A stretch of 64,000 nucleotides of DNA from Euryodendron excelsum (GCA_033060915.1 CM065388.1:21937501-22001500); one strand, 5' to 3'. Positions 32,870-46,143 are shown, counted from the stretch's first letter. Notes: a model not told the origin generated them from the sequence alone. Made by a program: numbers and translations.

Positions 32870-34789
32870 ATGGACTACTCTTCTCAAAGGATTGAGAATG
32901 GTGATATAGCCGCCCCTTCATGTTGGTCTCTTATAGACTATATTCAAGCTAATGCAATGAGAAACCAAGAACCATCAAACATGTCTCTTAGAGAGTGTCT
33001 TCGAGCCAATGGCTAAAGGGAGCCTCCTAGCCCACCTCCCAATCTTGGGTGGTGTAATCAATCTAACCTTAGTAGGGGACATGAGAGCATATATTCACAT
33101 CATTATCTCGACTCACCTCAATCCTACCAAGAGCCCTTTGACTATTACCATGCATCACCTCCGCTTTATCACTACCAAGAACCCTTTAACCATTCCCAAG
33201 ATTCACCACCAATTTATCCTTATCATAAGAACTTTAGTGAAGTCCATCCTAATTCTTACCCCCACCAAGAACAAGCTCATCCCACCTCTCCCCACAATGG
33301 CACAATAGAGTTCATTCTCTAGGATATACTAGAGGACACCTTACAACCATTCATCCAAATGCAAAATGGTGTAAATTCTAGGATAGACAAAGGCCTTGAA
33401 CACAAAGGTTAACCTGTTGATGATATTAAGGGTCAATTGGCCCTATTAATGCAAACCTTAGGTGTTCAAGAGACGGAAGAGATTTTCACTCAATTTTAAC
33501 CTAATCCTTATGAACAAATGCTTGGAAGTGAGTCCAATCTAACTCTTCACTAATAGCAAGTCCATCCAATTGAGCACATCCACCCTATCACTGACCTTGG
33601 GAATGAGAGCATCACCATTAATCAAACATCCTTTCCACAAGCCTTTGAGTCTAAGGAAGATATTCTTAAGGTAAGTAAGGACATTATTGAAAATGTCTCT
33701 AAGAATGAAGAACCTAGTGAGAGCAAAGAGGAGTACAAGATTGAAAACCCTAAGAAAGAGGAGAGTGAGCCTAAGGGAGAGGAAGATAATAAGAGAAAAG
33801 AGGAGCCAAATAAGGTTGCAAGTGAGTCCAATCTCACCTTCCATTCAATTGAGCAAATCCATCCCATCTTTACCCTTAAGAGTGAGGACATCATCGAACA
33901 CATCACATTTTTCCAAGTGTATGAGTCTAGGGAAGAAGTTCTTACGGTGAGTGAAGAAGTTGTTAAACATCTCACTAGTGATGCAGAACCCAGGAGAGAG
34001 GAGCCTATGATTAAGGCTTCTAAGCAAGAAAAGAGTGAGGAAGAGGATGATAAAAGAACTAGTGAGAAAGAAGAGGAGTCCAAGAAGGTCAAAAATGATG
34101 AAGCACATATTGAGGACCATCTAGAGAGAACAATTGCCTTTGATGAAGGTCTTGAACCTTTTGATGTTGGGGATGATCAAGTGAATGCGAATGTTGTTAT
34201 TTTAGAGAATGTGTCCACAATATTAGAGTGTCAAGCGACCTCTACCCTTAAACCTCTAGAATTTAGTCTTAGTACACCAACTCTTTTGAAGCTTGAACCC
34301 CCGCTTTTCGAACCAACTACCTTTCACCTAGACAAACAACTCTAGAGGGAGGAGTTCAAGATTGAGGACTCCAAAAAAGAAGAGAAGAGTGAGGATTTTG
34401 GTCTCTCAAATGTTAGGGATGTGCATGTCAAAGAGGATGATGTTGGTCTAGAGGTCATCCCTATCATATCTATAGGTCATGAGATACATATATTTCTACC
34501 TCTAACACCTAGTCTTATACCTCCAGAGCCGTTGGATCTCCATGCCCCAACATTAAAGCTAATCATCCTTCCCATTGCCGACCGACAAAAAGAAGGGGAT
34601 GGTCAATTGCCTCATAGCATGAGCTTCATTGGCATTTTTGTGCATAATCATTTTGCATTTTTTACATATTATGACACTTTTTACCCTTGTGCGCTTACAT
34701 GTTTTATTACTGAGTTCATCAAAGAGGTTACCATTGTCTTTTCTTATGTGTGTTTGAACTCTTTACAAGTTGCACGCGTCGATGTGTAG
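32870..34789 (+). pseudogene. Long decayed ORF of the Athila-like element (gag-like, acidic, no recognised domain)
   Basis: A single frame runs from ATG 32870 to TAG 34787-34789, about 640 codons, broken only by stops (TAA 33014, TAG near 33320, TAA near 33405 and 33497, and a TAA-TAG pair near 33551). The N-terminus starts MDYSSQRIENG. A His/Tyr/Pro-rich part follows with repeated YHxxxPP and QEPF motifs, then a heptad-like segment (DILEDTLQPFIQ), then a Glu/Lys-rich region with an internal duplication: about 33529-33760 and 33820-34050 share ESNLT, IHPI and ESxE blocks. The end is more hydrophobic. The uniform frame shows it was once selected as protein. It occupies the gag position, but I see no capsid or zinc knuckle. 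Confidence 0.65.
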
Positions 34790-35957
34790 GATGTTGACAA
34801 ATTTTCACTTTGTGGTATTAGGTGATCTTCCCTTCAAGTCATGTAAGAGTAGGAGTAGTTATTTTTGTTTCTTTGTTTTCTTAGTTTGTTTTTTAGCCTA
34901 GTTGAGGGGGTACATTCGGCACCCTAACTCCTTTTCTTTCATCTTTTCATGTCATTCTATGTCTTGTTGTCATGCATTGAGGACAATACATCTTTCTAGT
35001 TGGGGGAAGAGTAGAGATTTTGTTTCTATGTGTTTTTGTTTCTTTGATTTTGCATTTTGGTTTTTGTTTATTTGTGTTACTCCCTATTCTATATAAAAAA
35101 AAATATTTCATGGTTTCCTTCAGTTAGAGGTAGAGTTTAGATTACATATATATATCTCTTTTGTTACACTTCGATCTCTTTATGGTATATTGATTCTTCT
35201 CAAGTATTATATTGGTTGATGATCTTTCAATTACTTGGGATCTTGGTAAGAGGTTGAAGTATCTTATGGTCTCGGTATCATTTCCTTTTACAGTCTAGCA
35301 CATTCTTTCTATATTCTTCTATATTGATGTCTACTTTGCATGGTGGATGTGTTGACTTTTTGTTTCCGAGTACCATGACATGACTTGAGAGAGTGCTATT
35401 TGAGATGAGAAGAGAGGAACACGTGCTTTTATTTTGCTAAGATTGATGTATTATTTCTCTATACTTAATCTCTTTATAGATTGTGTTTCATTCACGCTTA
35501 AGTAGAGGGGACCACTTTATTGTGCACAATTATGATAATGAGCATCAATCTTTACTACCTCTAGCATGTTCATCTTTACATTAGTGGAGATTATTACCTT
35601 GTAAGTTTTAGAGCATTTATTGCCTTTTGGAACGTTTAGATTTACTCAATGATAGATTCTTCACTCTCATTTAATTCAATAGCTTCATTATGTTTGTATT
35701 TGGTTCATAAGTTGAGTATTGATCTTGATATTGACACTTATATTCTATGAAATGCTTCGGTTGTACAACTTTGGAAATGATCTTATACCATATTCTTATT
35801 GATAGCCATTAGTCTTTCATTGCCAAACCATACATTTCCCTTGATCCTTGTTGATCTTTTGCTTTATCATTTGAAAAATGTAAAGTAATTTCTTCTCTTG
35901 TATCACAAAGGGACACCTATGTGAGAAAATAGAGTGTTGCTTCATTACTAAAGTTAA

Positions 35958-36010
<53 letters not shown>

Positions 36011-36967
36011 AAATTTCAACACAAAAAGTGCATCTTAAAGTATAAAAAAGTAGATGTTGAAAAAAAGGGTATGATGAAAGAAAAGAAAAAAAGAATAAAA
36101 AAGGAGTTCGAGACAAAAAAAAAAAGAGAGAAAAAAAAATTGATGTGAAAATATTTCGAGGAAGGGCACGAAGTAGAGAAGAGTGTATCAAACAATTAAA
36201 AAGGGAAAGAGTTATAGTTGCTTTGCATTTATCATTTCATGCCTTGATCACACATGATATGACCATTTACTATCTCTTTAACCTCACCCTTCACCTCTTC
36301 TAGATTGCTATTTCCACCTTTACATGGATTAGTGATCCAAGTTGTACTTGATTGAAGTTTTCAATAGAAAATAAGCAATATTTTGTCAATATCTTTGAAT
36401 CAATACCTAACTATGAACATTCTTTCATGGAGCTATGCTAAAGTCAATACACTTTTATTTTTTTGATTTTTGCAATAGGTATGTTCACTTGATATGTCTC
36501 TTTGCATTTACTCTATTGTTGAACATACCATTGTGAGAACCATGTGGGTCTTTTAATTGAGAGTATATTCTTAGTGAGGTTTGGATCAAAGCTTTAAAAG
36601 ATAGATTTATGTTTAGAGATGTTTCGAATTGAACTTTTCATCATGACATTTCACACACTCACTTAAACCTTTCTTTTGCATGGCGTGTGGCATGATCTTG
36701 TAAGTGTTAAAAAGTGAGAGTAGAATGTATTGATTGAGGCTTGATTAGTTGTTGTTCTTTAATCTTGTCTAAATGTTGCAACTCATAAAGGGATGTTTGT
36801 GGGTATCATCAATGGAAACCCTCACAAGATACCACTCGTCCACTAGGGCAACCTAAGGGTTCAAAGGCTTGATATATTCGCTAAATGCATCCGGAACTCC
36901 CAGGAAAGTGGAAATTATCTTACTGTACATATTTGTTTTACTTTTCGCATTTTTACTAGGGACTAGC
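34790..36967 (+). other. 3' non-coding region of the Athila-like element
   Basis: It holds CATTGAGGACAATAC...TTGGGGGAAGAG at 34974-35011, a motif pair common downstream of ORFs in Athila/Tat elements, and a (GA)23 microsatellite at 35960-36005. No gene. Confidence 0.7.
35960..36005. repeat. (GA)23 microsatellite
   Basis: Uninterrupted GA dinucleotides. Confidence 0.95.
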
Positions 36968-36987
36968 AAAAGCTAGGTGAGGGATGG
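36968..36987 (+). promoter_or_regulatory. Polypurine-like tract before the Athila-like 3' LTR
   Basis: AAAGCTAGGTGAGGGATGG directly precedes the TGATCACACTCC LTR start. It is purine-rich but not pure. Confidence 0.55.
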
Positions 36988-38061
36988 TGATCACACTCCA
37001 AAAAGTGTAATCTAGAGTTCTTAAATAGCTATTGTTAGTCCAATTAGGGTGTATATATTCCTCATTTTAGTATAATAATTGTTTTAATAAGTCTTTGTGG
37101 GTATTTTGCAGGTTCCGAGTAAAGAAAGGGTGAATTTAGAGTAAAAAGTGCCAAAATGTGCATTGATTGTACGTATGGTTAAAGACACTGTACGTACGGT
37201 GGTCCCATCGTAGGTACGCTTGCAGCAAAAATCCAAATTTTAAAGAGCTCGAATCAGTGTCAAGCTAACCGTACGTACAGTTAACAATACCGTACGTACG
37301 GTACCGGTAATCCTGTGTGTATTTTTCAGCTATATCTTTGGAAAATTACGTGATTTTTGGATCAATCTCCATTTTTTAGGCTAGATTTTCAATTAGTACA
37401 AATTTTAGAGAGAGAAAGTGGGTTTATATTGTATTTTTCTTCATCTTCTTGCATTTTCTTTGTAATCAAACACCAATTCCTTCATCAATCAATGAGAAAT
37501 TTGCAATTTTTCATAGTTTCTCTTATGGAATCAAGTAGCTAAGCATCTCTTGGATGTAATTGTGAAGATCTACCAAGAATCTTCAAGGGCTTCAATGGAG
37601 GTATATGAATTTCAATGATTTATCCTATGTTTTCTTTAATTTTGTCTCAATTGAGTTGTAGACCCATAGAACACTTAAATTCATAATCTAGGTTGGTAAT
37701 TGCTATGCATAATCTTCTAATTGGTATAGGAATTGGACAATTGATGGTTTGTTTCTAAGATTTCTATAATGAAACAATAATTTACACTCAATTGAACTTG
37801 AATTCAAGCTTTTATGGTCGAAATCCTCCGGGTTAAGGATCCATGGAGTGAACCTTCACTTGAGTTAAACAAATCTCCATTAAAGACCTTGTAAAGAATG
37901 GGTAGATTGAAGCAATTCTATTCAAGCCTTTCATTAATTGTTTTCAAATCTAGTTATAATTGCTCTTAACTTTTAGTTTAATTAGTTTAATTGGTAGTCA
38001 ACACAATCACACCATCAAAGCAATTTTTGGTCTCATTTGTAGTTAATTTCAATTCACTAAG
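36988..38061 (+). repeat. 3' LTR of the Athila-like element, truncated
   Basis: It matches the 5' LTR from its first base up to TTCACTAAG, the equivalent of 32056. The last 165 bp or so are missing because a giant LTR starts at 38062. That lost end is not found anywhere later in the window. Confidence 0.88.
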
Positions 38062-39099
38062 TGTCGCGTCTAGATTTCTCTCACTCGAGGAATACACACA
38101 CAAGCGGAAAAAACACCGTACTCTTTCGTTAGAACTCACCCTCCTAGAAGAATGAGTGTGACTAGGTTTGAATTGAAAATAGATTTGAATATAGGGCTTT
38201 CAGAAAAGATTTGGAGTCGCCACCTAACTTGATTAAGGTGAGTTAGGTCACCTAAAAACCAAGCATAATCCGAAGACTACACTTAGGGTTTTTAAAAATG
38301 ATTTTGAAAATACCTCATCAAGAGAGGGTTTTTAAGAAAACAGGTTGTTTGGCAACTTTTGAAAAACATTTAAGCCCCTTTTGAAAAATAACTCCGTTTC
38401 TTGTCTTTGAAATCAGTGATCCTAGGTTCGGAGGTTGGTTACGTGCAGGGAAAATGCACTAAGCCATCACCCTACCCTGCTCTTGCGGTACCTACATGTC
38501 CATTTATTCTAGATTCACCTATGAGAGTCTTCAACTAATAAATGTCCAATCCTATTTACTTTTAAAAAGAATTTTGAAAAGAAATTGACATGATGTATGA
38601 TATGCAAGTGCAAGAAGAAGGTTTGATTTGAAAATAGATTTTGAAAAGAAATTGATATGATTTTAGAATAGATTTGAAAAGATAGATTTGAAATTGGAAA
38701 GTTTTAGAATTTGAAAATTGAGATTTGAAAATAGATTTTTGGATTTAGAAATTGGAAATAGAACATAGAATTGGAGATTTGAAAGAAGTTGTAAAATTAA
38801 AAATTTGAAAAATGTTAGGACCGCACCCATGAAGGTTGCCTATGTATCATTTTGGAGGAATCAGGTCAGTCGTAGTTCAGACAAGTGTTCGATTGGAAAT
38901 AGAAGAGTTGATTTGGAAAAGAGCTGAAGTTGGAATTTGAATTTGAATTGGAAGAATAGGAAATTTGGACTTTGATTGGAAGATTTGAAAAGATTAATTT
39001 TGAAAGACCTAGACTTAAGAACTTAGAAAAGAAAGATTGGACTTGACTTAGAAAGATAGAACCTGGAAGAAAGATTTGGACTTGTTTTTGGAAAGATTA

Positions 39100-42000
39100 A
39101 AGTTTAGGAAACCTAGATTTAGGAAAGATGAGACTTAGGAAAGCCTTGAAATTTAGAAAGATTTGACTGAATGTTGGACTTGGAAGATTAGGAAAAATTG
39201 GATTTTGGAAGGCTTCCAATTAGGAAAGGTTCAATTTAAGAAAGTTTCGTTTTAGGAAGGTTTCATTTTAGGAAAGGTTTAGATTAAGAAAGTTTCATTT
39301 TAAGAAAAAGGTTTTGAAATATGAAAAGTTTCATTTTAAGAAAAAGGTTTTGAAATATGAAAAGTTTCATTTTAAGAAAGAATTGGAATTGGAAAGTTTT
39401 GAATTTAGAATGTTTTGAAATAGGGAAATTTTAAAAGTAAAAAAGTTTTGAGTTTAGAAAGTTTTAGATTTAGAAAGATTTGAAGTTTAGGAAAGTTTAG
39501 AATTTTAGAAGGATTCAAAGTTTGAGTTTAAGAAGGATTTGAAAACTTAGATTTGGAAAGTTTAAATTTGGAAAGGGATGAAATTAGGAAAGGGTCGAAT
39601 TAGGAAAGATTTAAAAGTTTAAGTTTAGGAAACCTAAGGTTTAGGAAAGTGCTAAATTAGGAAGGAGTTGAATTAGGAAAGGTTTGGACTAGGAAGGGTT
39701 AAGATTCCTATTTCCTAAAACAAGGGACTGGATTTTGTTTATAAAAGAGAAGGTTTGATTTTGTTTTAAAAAACGGAGGATAGGATCTAGTTTCCTAAAC
39801 GGGAGATTGGATTTAGTGTCCTAAAGGGAAGATTGGATTTGGGCAAGGATTTGGAAAGGGAAATTTTAAAAACCCTAAATTTGGAAGACTATAGTTTTGA
39901 CGTAGAAAATATGTTTTGGAAATATGCATAGTTTGGATATGAAAAGAGAGAATTTGGAAACCTACGTTTTAAGGTAAGTTTGAAAGTCATATTTTTGGGA
40001 AGAAAAAGTAGGGTTTCCTAATTGTGGTTCTAGGGCTTGACTTGGGCACCAAGAAAAAGAATTTTTGAAAAGTGAGTTTTTGGAAGTGAAGATTTTGGAG
40101 GAAGATTCTAAAGAGGAGTGTTTAGAAAATGTGTTTTGAAAAGAATGTTAGGAAGGAAGTTTTTGGAAAGTAAAACTTTGAGAAAGTTTTGAAAACAAGA
40201 TTTTGGAAGATGCTTTTTGGAAAGAGTTTTTAGGAAAATGAATTTTGAGGAGAGTGTTTTGGAAAGGAGTTTGAAAAGAAAAGTTTTGGAAAGTAGATTT
40301 TTGGAGGAAGTTTTTAGAAAACAATTTTGGAAAGAAGAGTTTTCGGAAAAGATGTTGAAAAAGAGGGTTTTAGAAAAAGAGACTTTTGAAAAGAGAGCTT
40401 TTTAAAAAGTATAAAAATGTCTCACTCTCATAAAACAATTCTAACTATAAGAAGGCTAGAACCACTTTTAATAAAGTGGTTTTGATAACAACAAGGATTT
40501 GAAAAATGGACCATATTGGTCACTTTAAATGTAAAACTTTCCTAAAGCAACCCTAGCCATGGAAATGCTAGAATCACCCTAGGATTGTGATTTTGAAAAT
40601 AAGTTTTGGAAAAGAAGGCTTTGATGCAATTTTGAAAACAAGTTTAAGGTAAGCTTTGCAAACGAGTTTGAAAACGATTTTTGGAAGAATGCAAGATAAT
40701 GATATGCATAATGCAGATTGGGGTCATGAACATACAAGGTTAAGGCTTCATGACATAATCAAGGGGGCCGAATCCACGTGGTCTCTGATTAAACTAAAAG
40801 AAAGCCCCCGACATGGTGACTTTAAAGTGCCTAATCCTACACTTGAACCAGGAATCTCCTTGTTTCAAGCATGCAAAGAAAAGGGGGAAGAAGATGGGGG
40901 ATTAAAATAGTGGAAAACTCAAGTGGGTTGAGAGGGAGAAAAGAGAGGGGGAATTGCAGAAACTTAAAGAGAAAGCCTACCTTGTCTTGTTTATTTCACT
41001 TTGCTTTGCGCGCCTTGAAGGTTTAGGAAACCTAGACTTAGGAAAGATTTGACTCGGCTTGGAAGATTTAGAAAATTAGGAAGAATTAGATTTCGGAAAT
41101 GTTCAAATTGGGAAAGTTCCAAATTAGGAAAGCTTTGAATTAGGAAAATTTCATTTTTGGAAAGTTTCAAATTAAGAAAGTTTTGAAATTAGGAAAGTTT
41201 TAGGTTTAGGAAAGTTTTGAAATGGGAAAGTATTGAATTAGAAATGTTTTGAATTAGGAAAAGTTTAGTTTAAGAAAGACTTAGAATTTAGAAAGTTTCA
41301 AGTTAAGAAAGTTTTGAATTTGGAAAGCTTAGAATTTGGAAAGATTTGAAATTTGGAAAGTTTAAGATTTAGAGAGTTTTAGAGTTTGAGTTTTAGAAAA
41401 TCTTGAAATTAGGAAAGGTTTGAAAAATTAGATTTGGAAAGTTGAGATTTGAAAAGGGGGTAGAATTAGGAAAGAGTTGAGTTAGGAAGGATGTGAAAAT
41501 TGAGTTTTAAAATTTAGGAAAGATTTTTATATTCAAGTTTTGGAAACTTAAGATTTAGGAAAGTGGAAGTTTAGGAAGGATTTGAATTAGGAAAGAGTTG
41601 GATTAGGAAGGGATTGGATTTGGTTTCTAAAAGAAAAGTTGGATTTTGTTTCCAAAAACAGAGGATTGGATTTGGTTTCCTAAACGGGAATATTTGATTT
41701 AGTTTCCTAAAGGAAAGATAGGATTTGGCAAGGATTTGGAAAGGGAGATTCTAGAAACTCTAGATTTGAAAAATTATAGTTTTGACGTAGAAAATAGATT
41801 TTGGAAACATGTATAGTTTGGATGTGAAAACAAAAAGTTTTGAAAACCTAGGTTTAGGGCAAAGTTTGGAAAACCGCGTTTTTGGAAAGAAAATTAGGGT
41901 TTCCTAATTGTGGGCTCTAAGGCTTGACTTGGGCTCTAAGAAAAGAGTTTTTGGAAACGAAGATTTTGGAAGGAAATCCTAAAGAAAAGTTTCTAGAGGG

Positions 42001-42962
42001 AAGAATTTTTGGAAAGGATAGTTTTTTGGAAAGAGATTTTTTTTTAAAAAAAAAAAAAAGGAGTTTTTGGAAAGTGTGTTTTTGCAAACGAAGGTTTTGG
42101 AAGGAAATCCTAGAGAGGAAGTTTCTAGAAGGAAGACTTTAGAAAGAGAGTTTTTTGGAGAGAGTTTTTAGGAAGGTGAATCTAGGGAGTGTTTTAGAAA
42201 GTGAATTTTGAGAAGAAAGAGTTTTTGGAAAGGAGTTGAAAAAGGAAGCTTTGAAAAATAAATTTTTTAGTGAGTTTTTTAAAACAACTTTGAAGAGGAG
42301 AGTTTTAGGAAAGTATATTGAAAGAGATTTTTTAGGAAGAGATTTGAAAAGAAAGTTTTTGGAAGGTATGAAAACGTCTCACTTCCCTAAAACGATTCTA
42401 GCCATAAGAAGGCTAGAACCACTTTAAGAAAGTGGTTTTGGAAAACAATAATATTTGAAAATATAAACCAAAAAGGTCACTTTTAATTTAACACTTTCCT
42501 AAAGCAACCTAGCCATGGAAAGGCTAGAATCACTCTAGAATTGTGGTTTTGAAAACAAGTTTTTGAAAAAGAGATTTTGATGCAATTTTGAAAACAAGTT
42601 TGAAAACGATTTTGAAAACGAGTTTGAAAACGAATTTTGGAAGATGCAAGATCATGATATGCACAATGCAATTTTGGGGTCGTGAACATAAAAGGTTAAG
42701 GCTTCACCACATAATCAAGGGGGCTAGACCCACGTGGTCTCTAGTTAGACTAGAAGAAAGCCCCCCACATGGTGACTCTCCAATAGCCCAATCCTACACA
42801 TGGACCGAGAATCCCCTTGTTTTAAGCATGCAAAGAAAGGGGGGGAAAGAGATGAGGGATTAAAATAGAGAAAACCCAAGTGGGTTAGGAGAGAAAAGAG
42901 AGAGGGGGGAAGTGCAGAAATTTAAATAGGGAGCCTACCGTATAACTTGTTATTTTGCGCGC
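39100..42962. repeat. Direct duplication of about 1.95 kb inside the chimeric LTR
   Basis: The segment from AGGTTTAGGAAACCTAGA... to GCGCGCCTT appears at about 39100-41017 and again at 41018-42962. Both include the ACATAATCAAGGGGGC block (40753 and 42711) and end at GCGCGCCTTG. At the join, GCGCGCCTTG runs straight into AAGGTTTAGG. Confidence 0.8.
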
Positions 42963-43259
42963 CTTGCTTTATTCGGTCTTCGGTCTTCGTCTTGATCTTC
43001 ACCTTCAGTCTTCAAGAGTTGTCTTCGAGCTTCAAACTTCAGATTACAACTCTTCAAGTCTTCGAATGAGGGTTGAAGGTTAGTATATGAGTGTATGGGG
43101 ATGTATAGGAGTGTATATGAGGCTAGGGCCTAGTGTATAGTGGCTAAGGTTTGGAAAACCTAGGGAAGCTAGGGTTTAGGAGGTGCTCGAGCTCTATATA
43201 TCGAATTATATGATTTTTAGGTTGAATTTGCGGATCCTCTTCATGTTGAATGAGGCTCT

Positions 43260-43269
43260 GTATTTATAG
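43260..43269 (-). promoter_or_regulatory. TATA box of the chimeric LTR
   Basis: CTATAAATAC on the - strand, with two TGGCGCC dyads upstream at about 43282-43370. Confidence 0.6.
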
Positions 43270-44325
43270 AGGTTGGACAACACTGGCGCCTATTGCAGTG
43301 GCGCCAGGCCAAATTTTACACTGGCGCCACTAGGAGTGGCGCCAGGCCATTTTTTAGCTTGGCGCCACTAGCCATTTAGGAAATGTTTAAGGTCGGCAAG
43401 CAACGTATCTTTGACTAGATTTGGGCACCTGTACTAGTGACTACCATGCAATTTTTAGTTTGGCTTCACTAGGAGTGGCTCCAAAAAGTCCGGGAATGAT
43501 TTGGAGGAGTTGGCAATGACCCGGAAGGCCGAAAAGGAGCAAGAACACTTAAAATAGTGTCCTGGAGGTATTTGACTTGAAAAGTGAGAATAAGATGTGT
43601 CAGAAAGGTTGACGGGGCCTTTAGGGGCAAAACAGTCAATCAGACCGGGAAACTGCCGAGACAAACTCGGACTGTCCCGGAAGAAGACTTGGGATCCGAA
43701 AACATTATTCAGAATGTTTCCAGAGGTTGCCGGTTTGATTTCCAGAGCTGGCATGGTCGGAAAAGGAGACCGGCCCACCAGGGGCAAAACGGTCAGTTCG
43801 CACCGGGTTGGTCGGAACTGACTCGGAATGATCCGGAAAGGTAAAAGGAAGTTGAGAACACTATAAAAAGTAGTCTCAAGAGGTTATCGGTTTGATACCC
43901 AGAGCTGGTGTGGTCGAAAAAAGAGACCGGCCCGCTAGGGGCAAAACGGTCATTTTATACCGGGTTGGCCGGAACTGACTCGGAATGATCCGAAAAGATA
44001 AAGGAAGGTTGAGAGTACTATAAAAAGCAATCTCAGAGGGTTACCAGTTTGATACCCAGAGCCGGTGTGGTTCCCGAGACATTCGGATGCTTAGGGGTAA
44101 AATGATCATCTTGACCGGAAAGTCTCGCAAAAGGTCTAAAGGACAGTTTGGTCATTTTTCACCAAAGTGGGCTAACAGACACTGGTGTAGACCTGGGTTT
44201 TGAGTGTTTCCGCCACTCTAACGGCGGTCGTCGTGACATAGGGGTTTGTTGCCAATTCCCTATATCGACCTATTTGTGAGTATTTCCACTACTCTAACGG
44301 TTTTGTGAGTAGTTTCGCTACTCGG

Positions 44326-44770
44326 ACCTTCTCGAGGAATAAACTTTCTCGAGAGAAGGATTGGAAATGAGTCTTACCGTCTTTGAAAAGACGTGCTTGG
44401 GTTAGAACTGTCTCGAGGAATAAACTGTCTCGAGAGTGGGATCGGAAAGGGGACTTATCGTCTTCGAAAAGACGTGTTTGGGTTGGAACCGTCTCGAGGA
44501 ATAAACTGTCTCGAGAATGAAATTGGAAAGGGGACTTATCATCTCCGAAGAGACATGCCTGGGTTGGAACCGTCTCGAGGAATAAACTGTCTCGAGAGTG
44601 GGATTGGAAAGGGGACTTATCATCTTTGATGAGACGCGCCTGAATTGGAACCATCTCGAGGAATAAACTGTCTCAAGAGAGAGATTGGAAAGGGGACTTA
44701 TCGTTTCCGAAGAGACGCGCCTGGAGTAGAACCGTCTCGAGGAATAAATTGTCTCGAGAGTGGGATTGGA
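44326..44770. repeat. 81-bp tandem array, six units
   Basis: Same unit as the array at 11607-12690, with starts near 44327, 44406, 44488, 44569, 44650 and 44731. The unit number is less than half that of copy 1. Confidence 0.9.
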
Positions 44771-46133
44771 ATCGAAAAGGAAAGGACAATGCCCCTAAGG
44801 GCATTTTGGTCATTTTGCCTCTATTTGGGCCTGACAGGCCCGCAAAGCGATGGACAGACGGGATTTGTACCTAGAGAATTGGTTTCGATAGGAATATGCC
44901 ACAATGACTTGAACACAAGTCTGGACGGAGTGTAGACTGCCGAGCGGTCAAAAATAGGGTGCTTACAATGATGACAATTTTTGAAAAATCATTTTTAATG
45001 CAAAGATTGTGAGAATGAAATTTTGAGAACTATTTTTGAGAGAAAGACTTTGAGAACCATTTTCGAAGGGAATTATTCTAACAAGTTAGGGTTCTTATGG
45101 CCAATATAAAGGGACACCACTCAAGGGAGGGTTCTATGGGTCATTCCAACCACTAAGCTTGAGAGAATAACAACCTTTGGGAACATAGAGTTAGAAATTC
45201 ATTTTTGTGCAAGAAAAAAGAGAAGGAAACTATTTTAGCAATTTAGGGCTCTTATGACCAATATAAAAGGGAGACCACTTAAAAGAGGATTTCATAGGGC
45301 CATTCCAACCACTAAATTTGAGAGAATAGAACTCTTGGGAATTAGAGAGTTTGAAAACCGTTTTTATGTAAGTTGGAATGCAAAGATGCCAAGGTGGGAG
45401 TTAGGGGTTAATGGGGGATTTTCTAAGGTATAACTTCCTAGAACTTCATTCTAAGCTTCAAGGGACCAACTCTTAGAACCACCTTGAAGGGAATATTTAG
45501 CTTGAAAATGGTATGTAAATAAAAACAGTGTAGGCTTTGAAGAACATGGCTATGAACATGAAAATAAAGCCAAGCACACAAGACATGAACAAGATAGCAA
45601 TATACAAAAGGGCCGTGAATTCATACAAGGCTTTGGGCTACACTACATAATCAAGGGGTTTCAAGGCCATTACCATCTTAAGGTAGGCTAGTGAGAGATC
45701 CCCCTACACGGTGGCTTTCACTAACTTTCTCATAAGCATGAACTAGGAGCCCTCTTACTTCAAGCATGCAAGAAAGGTAGGTAGAAAATGGGGGTTAAAA
45801 TAAAGAATAGCCTAAGTAGGCTAGGAGGGAGAAGAGAAGAGTCGGGGAAGACAAAAAGTTAAAAGAAATGCCACCTTTTGCCTTCAATACACTTGCAATC
45901 TTCTATGGATACTTTGACTTGAGCTTGGATGGCTTTAAGTGTGTTTGAGGGGCTGGAAGGAGGAGTTCTATGGAGTGTAGGGCTATGTAAGTGAAGTGTA
46001 TGGGTTTAGGGGAGGTGGAATCTAGCCTAAGTGTTGGGGGTGTGAGATATATATAGGAATTCGAGGTTTTAGAGCAGTTTTAGTAGAGCTTCGCCTCAAT
46101 TTTGGATTCTGCAATATGCAAAGGGGGAGGCTA

Positions 46134-46143
46134 GTATTTATAG
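46134..46143 (-). promoter_or_regulatory. TATA box of type O LTR copy 2
   Basis: CTATAAATAC on the - strand. Imperfect GCATCTGCTACATGCG-type dyads lie upstream at about 46165-46180. Confidence 0.55.

Larger units (their letters stand above)
30947..38061 (+). mobile_element. Non-autonomous Athila-like Ty3/gypsy element, 3' LTR truncated by an insertion
   Basis: Two direct repeats flank a 4.77-kb interior. The left one is followed 5 bp later by a tRNA-Asp-type primer site; the right one is preceded by a purine-rich tract. One long decayed ORF fills the middle, and no protease, RT or integrase is visible, so it must have relied on a partner element. By eye the LTRs differ at about 6% of sites over a 300-bp stretch. 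Athila affinity rests mainly on the primer site and the TTGAGGACAAT...TTGGGGG motif. Confidence 0.85.
38062..44967 (-). mobile_element. Chimeric giant LTR, Tat type A copy 2 (6906 bp)
   Basis: The left end TGTCGCGTC follows Athila LTR sequence (CTAAG), while the right end GGTGCTTACA is followed by type O LTR sequence (ATGAT), so the two flanks differ. Inside, about 1.95 kb of type A sequence is present twice, joined at about 41017. The left copy is clearly more divergent from copy 1 than the right one. The simplest reading is two different type A insertions fused by unequal recombination, deleting what lay between. It has a - strand TATA box (43260-43269) and six 81-bp repeat units. Confidence 0.8.

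Noticed and set aside
33539..34120. - strand ORFs of 90-156 codons rich in Ser and Leu
   Set aside because: They mirror the Glu/Lys-rich + strand ORF of the Athila-like element; antisense of GAA/GAG/AAG gives Ser/Leu/Phe codons.
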